A stretch of DNA of 64,000 nucleotides from Rhizoclosmatium globosum (taxonomy: Eukaryota; Chytridiomycota; Chytridiomycetes; Chytridiales; Chytriomycetaceae): NCBI GenBank assembly GCA_002104985.1, contig MCGO01000067.1, positions 177,084 through 241,083 on the forward strand, written 5' to 3'. Made by a program: the position numbers and the translations under genes. Each line of letters begins with the position of its first letter. The stretch's first letter is position 1. Positions 20,344 through 30,557 of the stretch are shown here, in pieces. The notes beneath the pieces are model-generated. The model did not search any database and was not told the DNA's origin. It saw nothing but the letters and a program-made list of their open reading frames with translations.

Positions 20344-22979
20344 ATGATCACCTGGCTTCCGGCTCTGGCTCTCCTCCTTGCAACACCAGCAACGAATGCG
20401 GGTAGCGCCCCACTTAGAGTCCCCAAGATTCCTCCGAGATCCACAATTCCGTCAATGCGGGCTACTTTGGGTTTCATGCTCCGCCAGGTCTTTCCGTCTC
20501 TACCGGCTACTACACTCAAAAGGTGGACCACTTCGGAGACCAAACGGGTGTTAACGGGTCCACCACATTCGAGCAATACTACCTAATCCAGGATACGTAT
20601 TACAAACCAGGGGGCCCCATTTTCCTTTGGGTTGCCGGAGAAGGTCCTGCTGATGACGGATACATGACTGGAGGAGGCAGTCTCCTTTCATGGTTGATGC
20701 CGAGATACAATGGAATGGTTGTTAGTTTGGAGCATCGATTCTATGGAGCTACTTCCGGTATTACTCCGTTCTTGGCAAATCTCTTTGTAAAATTTTTAAT
20801 GAACTGAACACAGGAACCACGGGTCGATCCGTTCCTACTGCTGATCTGTCTCCCGAGTCCCTCAAGCTTCTGACTTCCAGACAAGCTATTGAGGACATGG
20901 CCAGTTTCATTATCGACTTCCCAACCCTTTTCCCAAACTACAACATTCCAAACAATACAAAGTGGGTTACTGTTGGTGGCTCTTACTCGGGCGCTCTTGC
21001 CGCCTGGATGCGTCAGCAACACCCTGAATTGGTTTATGCTGCATACGCCGCTAGTGCTCCAGTTGATGTAAGTCCCTTATTATTTTACACTACCCAGAGA
21101 ATTTTAACCCATCAACCCTACTTTCACAACCAATCAGACTGAATCTTACTTCTGGAGATACTCTTATGCTGTCGACCAAGGAATGAAGTTCTTCGCCGAG
21201 CTCCGTTCTGGTACAGGATCCCAATGTATCAACGGCTGGACCCGTGCCGTCAAGCTCTTTGACACTGGAATCTCAAACGTAATCAACGATCCAACTGCCT
21301 TATCTGCTTTTAAGTCACAGTTCTGGATGAGTCAAGTGAACCTTATTGGGGACTTTGCATCTGCCGTCACTGCGCAACAGGGATCAACTGTCCAATACTT
21401 TCCACAAGACAACCTTGTTAACAACACTATTCCATGGATCGATTTAGCTTGCAGTGGCCAGTATTTCCCTAAACTCATTGATCCAGCTGCGTCCGACGAG
21501 GAGCTCTTTGGTGCCTTCACAGATCTCTGGATCTACCAAATGAAGTCATTTGGTTTTGCAAACGATTCTGATCCAAACATTGGTTCTTCCTTCAACACTG
21601 TTCCTATTCAAGATTGGAGTCTGACTGGTCCTGCCGGAAACGCCTTGTGGTACAAGCAAGCTTGTAACGAATTCGGATATGGTCAAGTTGCACAACCAAT
21701 CACAGCTGAAGGCTTGATTGAAGAATGGAGTGCTTATTCAACGTACAATAACTTGGATTACTACTGGCAAACTTGTGATATTGAAGGGCTTTCCACGAAT
21801 GCTTCCACTGCAGGTCCAGAAGCTACCAAGAACTTTTATGGAGGCCTCGATGTGGAAACGTCCAACATCCTCTGGGTGAATGGTCAATATGATCCATGGC
21901 ACTGGCTCAGTAACTGGCAGAGCGCGTACCCTGGCCAAGTTTCTGTCTTTTACAAGAACTCCACCCACTGTATTGATTTGTGGGGACCACAGAATGTTAC
22001 TAATTCACAGTACCCACCATACGTCAACCAAGATTTCATGACTAGCTTCTGGACGGATGTGTTCGATACTCTTGACAACTGGATCGGCCTTCCTCCTGCT
22101 GAATCTACGACCACAACAGTCCAATCTACAGTCTCCACACTTCCAACATCCACTGTTTCTTCCACCATTGCCACCACGCAAACCGCTACTCCAACACCAG
22201 TTCCATTCACAGGAGACTCTAGCATTGTTTCCCCAGGCTTAGTCGTTCCAGGCGTGAACGTCTCGCAACTCGTCAGTTCCCTCACTCAAACTGGTATCCC
22301 ACTTGCACCTGGCTCCAGCATCTCAATCCCAATCCAAGCCACCGCTTCCACCAAAGACAGCCTTGCCTTCCTCGCCATCTCCTCCACCTTCTACAAGTTC
22401 CTCCAACTCCCAACCCTCCCCGCCTCGATCCCACAAACCCTCGGCGAATCCAAGTTCACATTCGCAGCTCTCCCAAACAACACTGGAATCGCGCTTTCCT
22501 ACACCGTCGCTGCGGGGACTCAAAACCAAAGCTACGATTTCGCATTGAGCCAGAACTCCAGCTTTTTGACCGTGACCGTCCATGGAAACTCTCAATCCGT
22601 GTCCTTTTTGTACCCAGTCTTTCCTGTTCCACGTAAGCGTGACAGTGTAGTTGCGTTCACGGTTGTTTCTGGATCTGCGCCACTTGCGAGCGTTGAGACT
22701 GGTACTACTGTCAGTGTAGGAGGTTCCAGCACTATTGCGGCAACAGCTACATCTGTCAGCTCTGCTGCAAGTGCAACTACTACTCCTGCCAGTGGAGACG
22801 ACACTAAGCCTGGTTATGTCCCACCAGTGACTCAGGGATACTACGCTGCCCCAGTTGACGGATCGTACAAGCCTGGCAGCCCAGCTGGTAACTATGGTGG
22901 CAAGAACTTGTACGCTAGTGCCGGAGTTTCAACTGTACTTTGCGTTGTTGTTCCTTTGATTTCTGTTCTTGCCCTTTAA
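20344..22979 (+). CDS. S28 family serine carboxypeptidase, GPI-like, copy 2
   Basis: Exons 20344-20757, 20814-21067 and 21138-22979 (introns 56 and 70 nt at the same positions as copy 1). Signal peptide MITWLPALALLLATPATNAG. The triad motifs GGSYSGALAAW, NGQYDPWHW and NSTHCIDLWG are intact, and the same C-terminal extension and GPI-like tail follow, with a shorter Ser/Thr linker. Near 20435 one base is missing relative to copy 1 (CCTCC.GAG against CCTCCTGAA); restoring register there gives a protein that tracks copy 1 on both sides. Without it the signal peptide is out of frame with the enzyme. Likely the same extracellular role as copy 1. Confidence 0.87.
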
Positions 22980-23184
22980 ACTTAAAGAGAGTGGACGTAG
23001 ACTTACAAATAAACTGAGTAATTGTTACCATATCATAACTTAATTCTTTCTACCAAATTATTGATAGATTTTGTCATTCCTTGTTGAGATGGTAGAACAA
23101 AAATAAAACGGTTCTGGAGACACCAGCCGCCTTACCTTCCGCTATGTGCACGCACTCAAACGAAAAACAAATAATACTCGTTTA

Positions 23185-24129
23185 CTATACATCTACTTTA
23201 CAATTCGCCTTCCCTCCATCTTCAACGCAAACAGATGTCCCTTTCACACCCAAAAAGCTCAACTCACGAAACACATGTACATCAACTCTCCCAACAAGCC
23301 CCTGATTCCCACCCAAATTCAAATGATCCAATTTCATCAACCCAGCAAACGCCTCCCACGGCACCTCACCCTCAAACAAGTTACCCGACAAATCAACATT
23401 CCTCAAACTCACACACCCACCAACCTCCCTCGGAATCTCTCCAGAAAACCGATTCCTCGAAACAGACAAAAACTGTAAATTAACAAGCTTCCCAATCTCC
23501 CGCGGCAACGGCCCGGAAAGCTGATTCGCATCTAGATACAACCGCTGCAGACTCAACACCCCACAGAGCGACGCTGGAAACCCGCCCGTCAAGTTATTCT
23601 CATGAACGTCGAGGAAATACAGGTTTCGTAGTGTTCCCAAGGAGTCAGGGATACTTCCGTGCAGATTGTTTTTGTCGAGGCAGAGGAAATGGAGCATGGA
23701 GCAGGTTGAAAGGCTTGGAGGAATCATTGCTGGATGTGTGAATGCGTTGCTCCATATAAGTGCTGAAAGGGAACTGAGTGTCCATTGGGTGTACAGTGTC
23801 TGAAAGTGTGGCGATAAGTTTGTAAGGAAGAGAGTGTCCAGCGCGTCTGGCTTTGTTGTGCTCGTGCATTGGACTTGTTGTGGGGATTGTAGGAGTAGAG
23901 TCTTTAGGGAAAGAGAGTGAAAGTAGGAGGATGCCAGGACTTCTTGAAAGGATTTGGACAGCTGGCAGAACTTGAGCACATGTCGTGGGTGGATGTGGCG
24001 GAAGATGTTTTGGATGATCTCTGGAGGAAGATTTGACATTGTTACTGGTGTAGCCTCAGTTGAGTTGGACGACATGAGTGGATTGCTGGATGGGTGGCGT
24101 TTGTTTGTTTGAGTTCCGATCGATTCCAA
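23185..24129 (-). CDS. F-box and plant-type leucine-rich repeat protein
   Basis: Single exon, 314 residues. After a low-complexity start comes an F-box-like segment (NLPPEIIQNIFRHIHPRHVL, LSKSFQEVL), then a linker and about five LRRs of the 24-residue LxxLxLxxNxLxGxIP type (NNLHGSIPDSLG, NNLTGGFPASLCG, NQLSGPLPREIG, NRFSGEIPREVGG, NLFEGEVPWEAF). F-box proteins recruit targets to SCF ubiquitin ligases, with LRRs as the recognition surface; this is inferred from domain content. The gene lies tail to tail with S28 copy 2, about 200 bases apart. Confidence 0.85.
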   Translation of the reverse strand: MESIGTQTNKRHPSSNPLMSSNSTEATPVTMSNLPPEIIQNIFRHIHPRHVLKFCQLSKSFQEVLASSYFHSLSLKTLLLQSPQQVQCTSTTKPDALDTLFLTNLSPHFQTLYTQWTLSSLSALIWSNAFTHPAMIPPSLSTCSMLHFLCLDKNNLHGSIPDSLGTLRNLYFLDVHENNLTGGFPASLCGVLSLQRLYLDANQLSGPLPREIGKLVNLQFLSVSRNRFSGEIPREVGGCVSLRNVDLSGNLFEGEVPWEAFAGLMKLDHLNLGGNQGLVGRVDVHVFRELSFLGVKGTSVCVEDGGKANCKVDV

Positions 24130-24176
24130 AAATAACGTGCAAGCACTGCAAATAATTCCATGGTTAATAGGCTTTA

Positions 24177-24869
24177 TTATCGAGAAAACGCCCCATAATT
24201 TGTCGATCTAGATCCTTGCCCCTGTCCCTGTCTCTGCCCATCTCCAACAACAGCAGTTGCAGCAAAAGAGTCCCTAAACCGTTTCCGTTCCTCCAACTGA
24301 ATAGAGTTCTTTCCCACAGATGCTGCAACGGTTGCGCCAGCGTCATCGCGCTCAAATCCAACACCCTGACCGTAAATGGCCTGATTCCGTTTTCGTTTAT
24401 CGGAATTTCGACGGAAAAAGTATAATCCTATGCATGTTCCAAGTAGGGCGAGGCCGAATATTGTTCCGCCGATGATAAGGGGTGTCGATGGGCCGTTGTT
24501 GGATGAAGGTGTGATTGGACCAGGAATTGTCGACACGTCTGTGAATGTAGCTGTTTGAGTAGCTGCGTTGCTTGATAATGTTGTTGTGGTACTTGTCGGG
24601 TCAGTGGACGGGGTGGTTGTTGTTGCCGAGGGAGGTGGAGGTACAGGAGGTTGGTCTTTCGTTGTTGTAGTAGTTGTAGTTGTAGTAGTCGTGGTAGTAG
24701 TGGTAGTGGTGGTGGTGGTTGGAGGAGGCGGCGTGGTTGTCTTAACTTGCTCATTTGTGGTCACGATTGGAGCTGGATTCACCCCTTTCGTTGGGACTAC
24801 AGGCACAGGACTGTCTCCTGCTGCAGCCCTATCCACGGCAAGAGGAAACACGATTGGTAAAGGTGCCAT
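24177..24869 (-). CDS. Single-pass membrane protein with Thr-repeat ectodomain
   Basis: From the ATG at 24869 (a further in-frame ATG is at 24929) the product has an N-terminal hydrophobic stretch (PLPIVFPLAV), a Pro/Thr-rich ectodomain containing an uninterrupted run of about 20 threonines (roughly 24650-24715), one membrane helix (IIGGTIFGLALLGTCIGLYF) and a basic, Gln/Gly-rich cytosolic tail. This layout resembles fungal wall-stress sensors (WSC/MID-like or SKG6/AXL2-like), but no diagnostic domain such as WSC is present, so no specific function is claimed. The Thr run is a trinucleotide-type repeat prone to length change. Confidence 0.7.
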   Translation of the reverse strand: MAPLPIVFPLAVDRAAAGDSPVPVVPTKGVNPAPIVTTNEQVKTTTPPPPTTTTTTTTTTTTTTTTTTTTKDQPPVPPPPSATTTTPSTDPTSTTTTLSSNAATQTATFTDVSTIPGPITPSSNNGPSTPLIIGGTIFGLALLGTCIGLYFFRRNSDKRKRNQAIYGQGVGFERDDAGATVAASVGKNSIQLEERKRFRDSFAATAVVGDGQRQGQGQGSRSTNYGAFSR

Positions 24870-25035
24870 ACAAACGAGGGATGATTGATTTTGATTGAAC
24901 TTTTGGTGAACAACAGAGTTCGACTGCAACTAGCCGCTACGGCAATTCCATCTTCTATCATTCCATCAGAAATAATAAGCAATACCTTACTACTAATCGT
25001 CTCTAACTTCTTTCTTTTTTCCTTTCGATAAAACA

Positions 25036-26031
25036 ATGGCTGTCAAGAAACGGAAGCGGGTTCCCATCACAGCAACCCTCCCCCCTCAAAATGCCGCCAT
25101 CGCAAAGACAGCCTCGCACGACAATCCGCACAAGCCAAAGCGGCTGTCAACAACTGCGCGAATCAACCAGTTCCACGCCCTAACCAAAAAGATGGCTCTG
25201 ATCAAAAAGAGCATCACCGAAGACTCCCGTGAGGAAAAGGAAGCTGAAATTGTCGATATTGAGAAGCAGATTGAGGCTCTCGGTGGGCTTCATGCCTATC
25301 AGAGGGCGTCGTTGAAGGTGCGAGGCTGTTTGACATCAGGTTACTTTGTCGTTGCTCATTCAAACTAAAAAGGGTGGCGATGAAAGGAGTGGCCGTGGAG
25401 CTTGCGGGAAATGGCTTGTTCAATATCTCACTCCGATGGCGTCAGAGTTGCGGGAGGCAGCAGGTACAAAAGCAGATGCACCCCTCAAACTACTGGATAT
25501 TGGAGCTCTGAATGGCGAAACCTATGCGAAGCAATCGAAATGGATCAAGGCAGAATACATTGACTTGAACCCACAACATCCAGCTGTTACACGGCAAGAC
25601 TTTTTCTTGAGACCTACACCAAGCAAGGACGTGGATAGGTTCCACGTTCTATGTTTATCGCTGGTAGTCAATTTCGTGGATGATCCTGAGCGACGAGGTT
25701 ATATTCCATCTTTTTTTGTTGAACTGTGCAAAACTGAACACTTCCCACAGGCATTATGCTCTCTCACGCTCGTACATTTCTACACAACAACGGCCTCTTA
25801 TTCCTAGTACTTCCACTTCCATGCACCAAGAATTCGCGATATATGACCCATGAACGGTTAAAAGAAATCTGTACAGCGATCGGATTCCAAGAAATCGAAT
25901 TTCATTTCACAAAACGACTTTCATATCATTTGTGGCGGCGCGTAGAAAGTGGTTGGGAGAAACAAACTGTTGAGAAAAAGATGGTGAATCCTGGGCCTGC
26001 AAGGAACAACTTTTGCATTGTCGTCAAATAG
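25036..26031 (+). CDS. BMT2: 25S rRNA adenine-N1 methyltransferase BMT2-type
   Basis: Exons 25036-25317, 25373-25697 and 25751-26031 (introns 55 and 53 nt). A basic N terminus (MAVKKRKRVP) fits nucleolar location. The SAM-binding core shows LLDIGALNG, EYIDLNPQHP, DFFLRP and a VLCLSLVVNFVDDPERRG segment, all characteristic of the Bmt2 family, which makes m1A in helix 65 of large-subunit rRNA. The C terminus ends with FCIVVK as in family members. The reading frame is clean. It is likely a constitutive ribosome-biogenesis gene. Confidence 0.9.
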
Positions 26032-26130
26032 ACTCAGTTTAACTCTCTAGTATAATTTAATATTTATTCTATCTCAAAACTTTTTCGGCATCTTTTCAAA
26101 TCTTTAATTTCTTTCGGCAATCTTACCCAC

Positions 26131-29100
26131 ATGATTTACCTTGAGTTCCGCCTCACCGTTTTCTTGGGCTTGCTGATAACCTCTTCGTTATCGATGAAGT
26201 CACAATCTAGTATCTCAATAGCGCTGATTGGACCTTATTCTCAGTTGAGACTGCTCTTGCTGGCCCGTGACTGAAAGTTAACCGTTTATCAATCTGCGAT
26301 AGATTCAAAGGACTCACATACAAAGGATTTGAAGTGGTTAAAGGATTCTATGACGTGAACTTGACAGTGATAAACCCAACTGCACTCGCCAGTGTCAATT
26401 TTCTCGGCCATATTGCAGCCGAAATGGCTATCAATGACACCAATTCAAATCCAGACATCTTGCCCAACACAACCATCAAGATCCTTCATTTTACAGATAC
26501 CACCTCCAAGAACCGCGTGATGCCTGGTGGATTTGTGATTTCCATGGCTCAGACGATATACAACGAGTATCCTGATGTTGTTGCTGTGTATGGAGGATAT
26601 TCCAGCACAAACGCTGTATACGAAGCCGAAATGTTTTCTACGTATCAAATACCTTACGCGGGGAGCACGCAAGCATCACCTGTCTTGTCAGATAAAAACA
26701 AGTTCCCATACTTTGTGCGATCGTATGCAGGTACATAATTCACTAAATTAAAATGCCTTGAAAGTTGAATGAAATCTTCTAGTACTTGGACTCGCAAACT
26801 GTGTGGTTAGTATGTACCAAAAATGGAATGTACGACAGGCAGCAGTGATTTATGAAGGCTCGGACGTCATGAGCACCACTATCGCCATACAGGTTGCAAC
26901 AGCATTGGAACAGAACAATATTATTCTTCTCGCAAACTTCAAAATCAACACCGGATACACTAGCAATGACTTCAATCGATTAAAGTCATCCTTACAGGCT
27001 ACGAACGCGAGATATATCCTGCTGTTGACGTCTCAAACTTTAGTGACACCATTATTTCTACAGCTAGCTCAGTTCAGTAATTTTACAGGTTCATTCATGA
27101 CACTTATAAAACTTCATGTAGAAACAACATTTCGGTGGGACCAGGATACGTTTGGATCAGTCGAACACCACTGGACCAAAGCTTGCTTAAAACGGCATCC
27201 CAAAAATACCCCTCGATATTTTCAACGATAAAAGGGTTCATGGTGGCCAGCTTCGGCCAGATACCGACACCAACCATGACCGATAAGTACAACAACCTTC
27301 AACAGAGATTCAATGAGTACCAAAAACGATGGGTAACTAACCTGAGTTTTGGGCCATATATGCCTAGAGCATATGATATCGTGATGGTGATGATCAACGG
27401 GATACACAACGTCCTTGCGAACAACCCCTCGCTGACGGTTGAGATGCTGCAGAGAAGAGAATTGCAGTCAATGCTCAATCACACAAGTTTCGTGAATACG
27501 GGATATCGAGGAGTCCAAGCTGATCCTTGTGAATTGACTGCGGAAGGAGACGCGGCACTGTAAGAAGCCCGTGTTTTTACATATTCTCATTGTATTTTCA
27601 TAGCCCGTTTCAAATCGGCTACTACACAGGAAATTCTATGAATAACATATTGGAAATGATAACGTTTGGTCAAACGGATTTGAATGGAAACAATTTCGAA
27701 TATTTATCAGGAGATGTGTTGAATACAACGAGCTCACTGTTTTCAAGCAAGCCTGTTTTTGCTGGTGGTGGCGATTCTCCTCCAACAGATGGTTACGGCG
27801 CCAATGTGATATCCGAGGATGTTGTTCCGTCATCAAGCCAAAAAGGAATAATTATCTTGGTTCTAGAAATTCTGGGCCTTATCTTATGCCTGGGATGCGC
27901 TATGTTTACAATTTTAAACAGATCTAAAGCTGCGATCAAAAATGGGTGTCCCGAATTCTTACTCGTCATTCTTGTAGGATCGTTATCCGCGTATGGATCC
28001 GTGTACTTCTCTTTAAATCGAAAAACTGTAGTAAAATGTCATGCGCAGCAGTGGCTTCAAATATTAGCCGTAGGATTCATTGCAACAAGCTTCATTCTTA
28101 AGAATGTGCGGCTATATATTGTCTTCTCGGCCAAACAGATACTAGATAAAAAATTGCTTCGGATAACGCGTTATTTATTAATATTTCTTGCTACGCTATC
28201 TGCTCCTGTGATCTTGTTGTTAATCTGGTCATTGAAAGGAGTCCCACAAGTTACCAAGCAATTTATCGACCCGTTCCATTTCCAGTACATTTGCGTTTTG
28301 ACTCAACAGAGTTTCTCCTGGACGAATCAAACATTACAAATTTATATGGCGTTATGTGGTGTGGGTTTGGCGATCACGGGTATACTTACACGGGATATAT
28401 CAGCTGCATACACAGAATCTATCGTTTTGATAATGAATTCGTTGATTCTACTGCTGTTGCTTGTCTTGGGATTTTTGATTCCTGATTCACCGTTTTTGCA
28501 CGGACTTGCTGTTTGGTTTGCAACTACCTTTACGCTTGTTTCAGTGTTTGGAACAAAATTCCTAAATGTTGGGGCTGATTATGTGCGAATGATGGTTTCT
28601 GCTTCATCCCTCTCCTCCACAAGTACTCCAAAACGAGAAAGTGCAGCTGTCCGTTTGATTGACAATGACCTTGAAAATGATCGTGGCCAAGTATCAACAA
28701 ATATAAGACAAAGCGACAGCCGGAGAGCTGGAAGTAGAGTTGACCGTTTCGCAAATGATGTGATGCTAGCTCCAAACCCTTCGGTCACTACCCGAAAATC
28801 CAAGGTAGCAAAATGTACATCTTTCTTGAATTTCAAGTCTAGAGTGGTATGCCGAATTCGACGAAGTAAATGGGTATTATTGGATGAACCTTGGTGGGAA
28901 GCCATGGTTTCTTTGCAGAAGTTACGTTCGAGGATTGTTTTGACCTTCAATGGTCTCAAACATGCAGTACCTTCTTTTATAGTCACAGATAACTGCTGTT
29001 TCAAGGTTTTTCACGCTGCAGACCGCCATGTTGTTGTCTATGAACACAACAAAGTGGAAAACATACCCTCAATATTGGTCATCATCGAGTTTTCAGAAGC

Positions 29101-29191
29101 AATTGAAGCAGATGAATTTGAGAATTGGCTTAATCAAAGTAGACAGAAACTGAACGTTCAAGAAGATCAAGGGCGGGACAGTCTATTTTAA
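26131..29191 (+). CDS. Class C (GABA-B-like) G protein-coupled receptor
   Basis: Starts at ATG 26131 with a signal peptide. An N-terminal periplasmic-binding-protein-like ligand domain (IALIGPY, INDTNSNPDILPNTTIKILH, VAVYGGYSS, PYAGSTQASPVLSDK, YVWISRTPLDQ) is followed by seven membrane helices (about 27835-28620) with the class C pattern GCPEFLLVILVG, KCHAQQWLQILAVGF, LKNVRLY, and a long cytosolic tail to 29191. Introns are 26244-26302, about 26731-26781, a less certain one near 27088-27120 whose phase needs either an odd donor or one extra base, and 27562-27600. There is no cysteine-rich domain between the lobes and the helices, as in GABA-B receptors. Chytrids and oomycetes carry expanded families of such receptors; ligand unknown. 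Confidence 0.88.
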
Positions 29192-29318
29192 TAAAATATA
29201 AGTCACAAGGGAAAATCTGAGGTTATTCAACCCCATTTGAACCACAATCACACAATTACCAAAATCACTGTATTCAACTCAAATTTATTCATCATAGTAC
29301 GAAAAAAGAGAGGATGCT

Positions 29319-29812
29319 TCAATTAGCCGCCGTCATAAGTGGTTGCCCAACTGGCTGCTTGTTCAGAACATCTTGTTGATCAGCTTTTCGCTTCTTCATC
29401 TCACGCATATCTTGAGTAATCGAACAGACAGGACAGCAAACGACGGCAGCCAAGGTGGTAACATCGTCTTCCTTGATGTTGTAGTTCTCTTGAACCTTCT
29501 TACGGATCATGTACGCTGGGATACAGGTGAACTCGGTACAACATAATGTGAAAAGACAGCAGCTAGAGTCGAAGTCTCCAGTGTTGTTGGCTTGGGCTGG
29601 GTAGTTGAGACGAAGCAGTTAGTACAGTTCGGGGAAAGGTTATCAGAACTCACCAGTTGCGGAACCAACAGCGAAACATGGACACCAAGTCTATTGGAGT
29701 CAATAAGTCAATATATGCTCATGGTTACAACTGGATGGACACTTACAACTGTGCAACAGGTTCCAAGGTCGCTGAAGCAAGACCAGAAGCCGAAGGAGTA
29801 GTCAGTGGACAT
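29319..29812 (-). CDS. PLAC8-domain cysteine-rich protein
   Basis: Exons 29812-29747, 29690-29654 and 29596-29319 (introns 56 and 57 nt). The product of about 126 residues has the PLAC8 pattern: FGFWSCFSDLGTCC, TWCPCFAVG, SCCLFTLCCTEFTC, IRKKVQENYNI and VVCCPVCSITQDMREMKKR. PLAC8 proteins are small membrane-associated proteins connected with metal handling and cell size in plants and fungi. The copia element's 3' LTR begins 143 bases upstream of its ATG, so the native promoter has been separated from the gene. Confidence 0.88.
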
Positions 29813-29954
29813 GTTTTGAATGTGTGTTTTGCGTGAGTTTTCTGTTCCATCCCACCCTTGTGTTCGGATTTTTATGGTTCCGCCGCACGGAACGTGGCTG
29901 GAAATGGGGCTGTGCTGCAAAATTTTCCTGATGTGTGTTCTGCTCTTCAGTTCT

Positions 29955-30145
29955 TATTGGAGGTGGTCGCTTGGGCGATGGACGGAAGCGGTGGAACGGA
30001 TGCGTATGGATGAGTGGAATCCAGTGATAGCGGAGGAACCGAAGGTGTTTTTGGGAAAGAAAAGAATACGTGTTTATTACTTTCGACACTCCTCTTATAG
30101 GTTTCAAGTTCCAGCTCACTCGTTCCCGAAACGCTGATCTCAACA
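29955..30145 (-). repeat. 3' LTR of the copia element
   Basis: 191 bp, identical by eye to 37057-37247. On the minus strand it follows the purine-rich tract GGGGAAG (about 30146-30154) and ends next to the target duplication copy at 29950-29954. Confidence 0.95.
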
Positions 30146-30557
30146 CTTCCCCTTGAGCGTAGAACACTGGGACCAGAGAGGCTGTTGGAATAATCAGGTA
30201 TTCTTGGAGAGACTTCCGGAGCACGCGCTTGCTTTGGCTAACTGAGACGAATGTGCCGGCGAGGGTTAGGGTGCTTCCCCTCAAGTGAGTCGTATGGAGG
30301 AGCGGAGAGATGTGGTGTGTTTTTATAGTCAGGATGCCCAAAAACCCAGTGGGAAAAATATTGGCAGAAGTTGACTGTGAGATGTGCATTTGTGCACAGC
30401 TTGATAGAGTATATCATTGTAGTTTTAGTTTGTGTTCGATTAAAACCATTGTTAGGGAAAAATATGAACAGGAATATGCTTATGCATGTTATTGTGTGTT
30501 TGTGTGTAATTGGGGAAAAAACCTCAGTGAGGAAAAGTGCCCAATTTGTTCAGATTA

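Larger units (their letters stand above)
19965..24129. repeat. Tandem duplication, unit 2 (promoter + S28 + complete F-box/LRR)
   Basis: Second copy of the segment described at 15966-19920. Homology to unit 1 ends near 23770 inside the LRR gene, which here continues to its own ATG at 24129. This unit therefore holds the ancestral right-hand border. Confidence 0.8.

Noticed and set aside
24568..24888. Plus-strand ORF with a long valine run
   Set aside because: It is the antisense reading of the threonine repeat of the minus-strand membrane protein.
29925..29954. LTR longer than 191 bp because of similar flanks
   Set aside because: The shared TTCTGCTCTTCAG sequence lies outside on opposite sides (left of one LTR, right of the other); it reflects a repetitive target site, and the 5-bp target duplication sets the ends.
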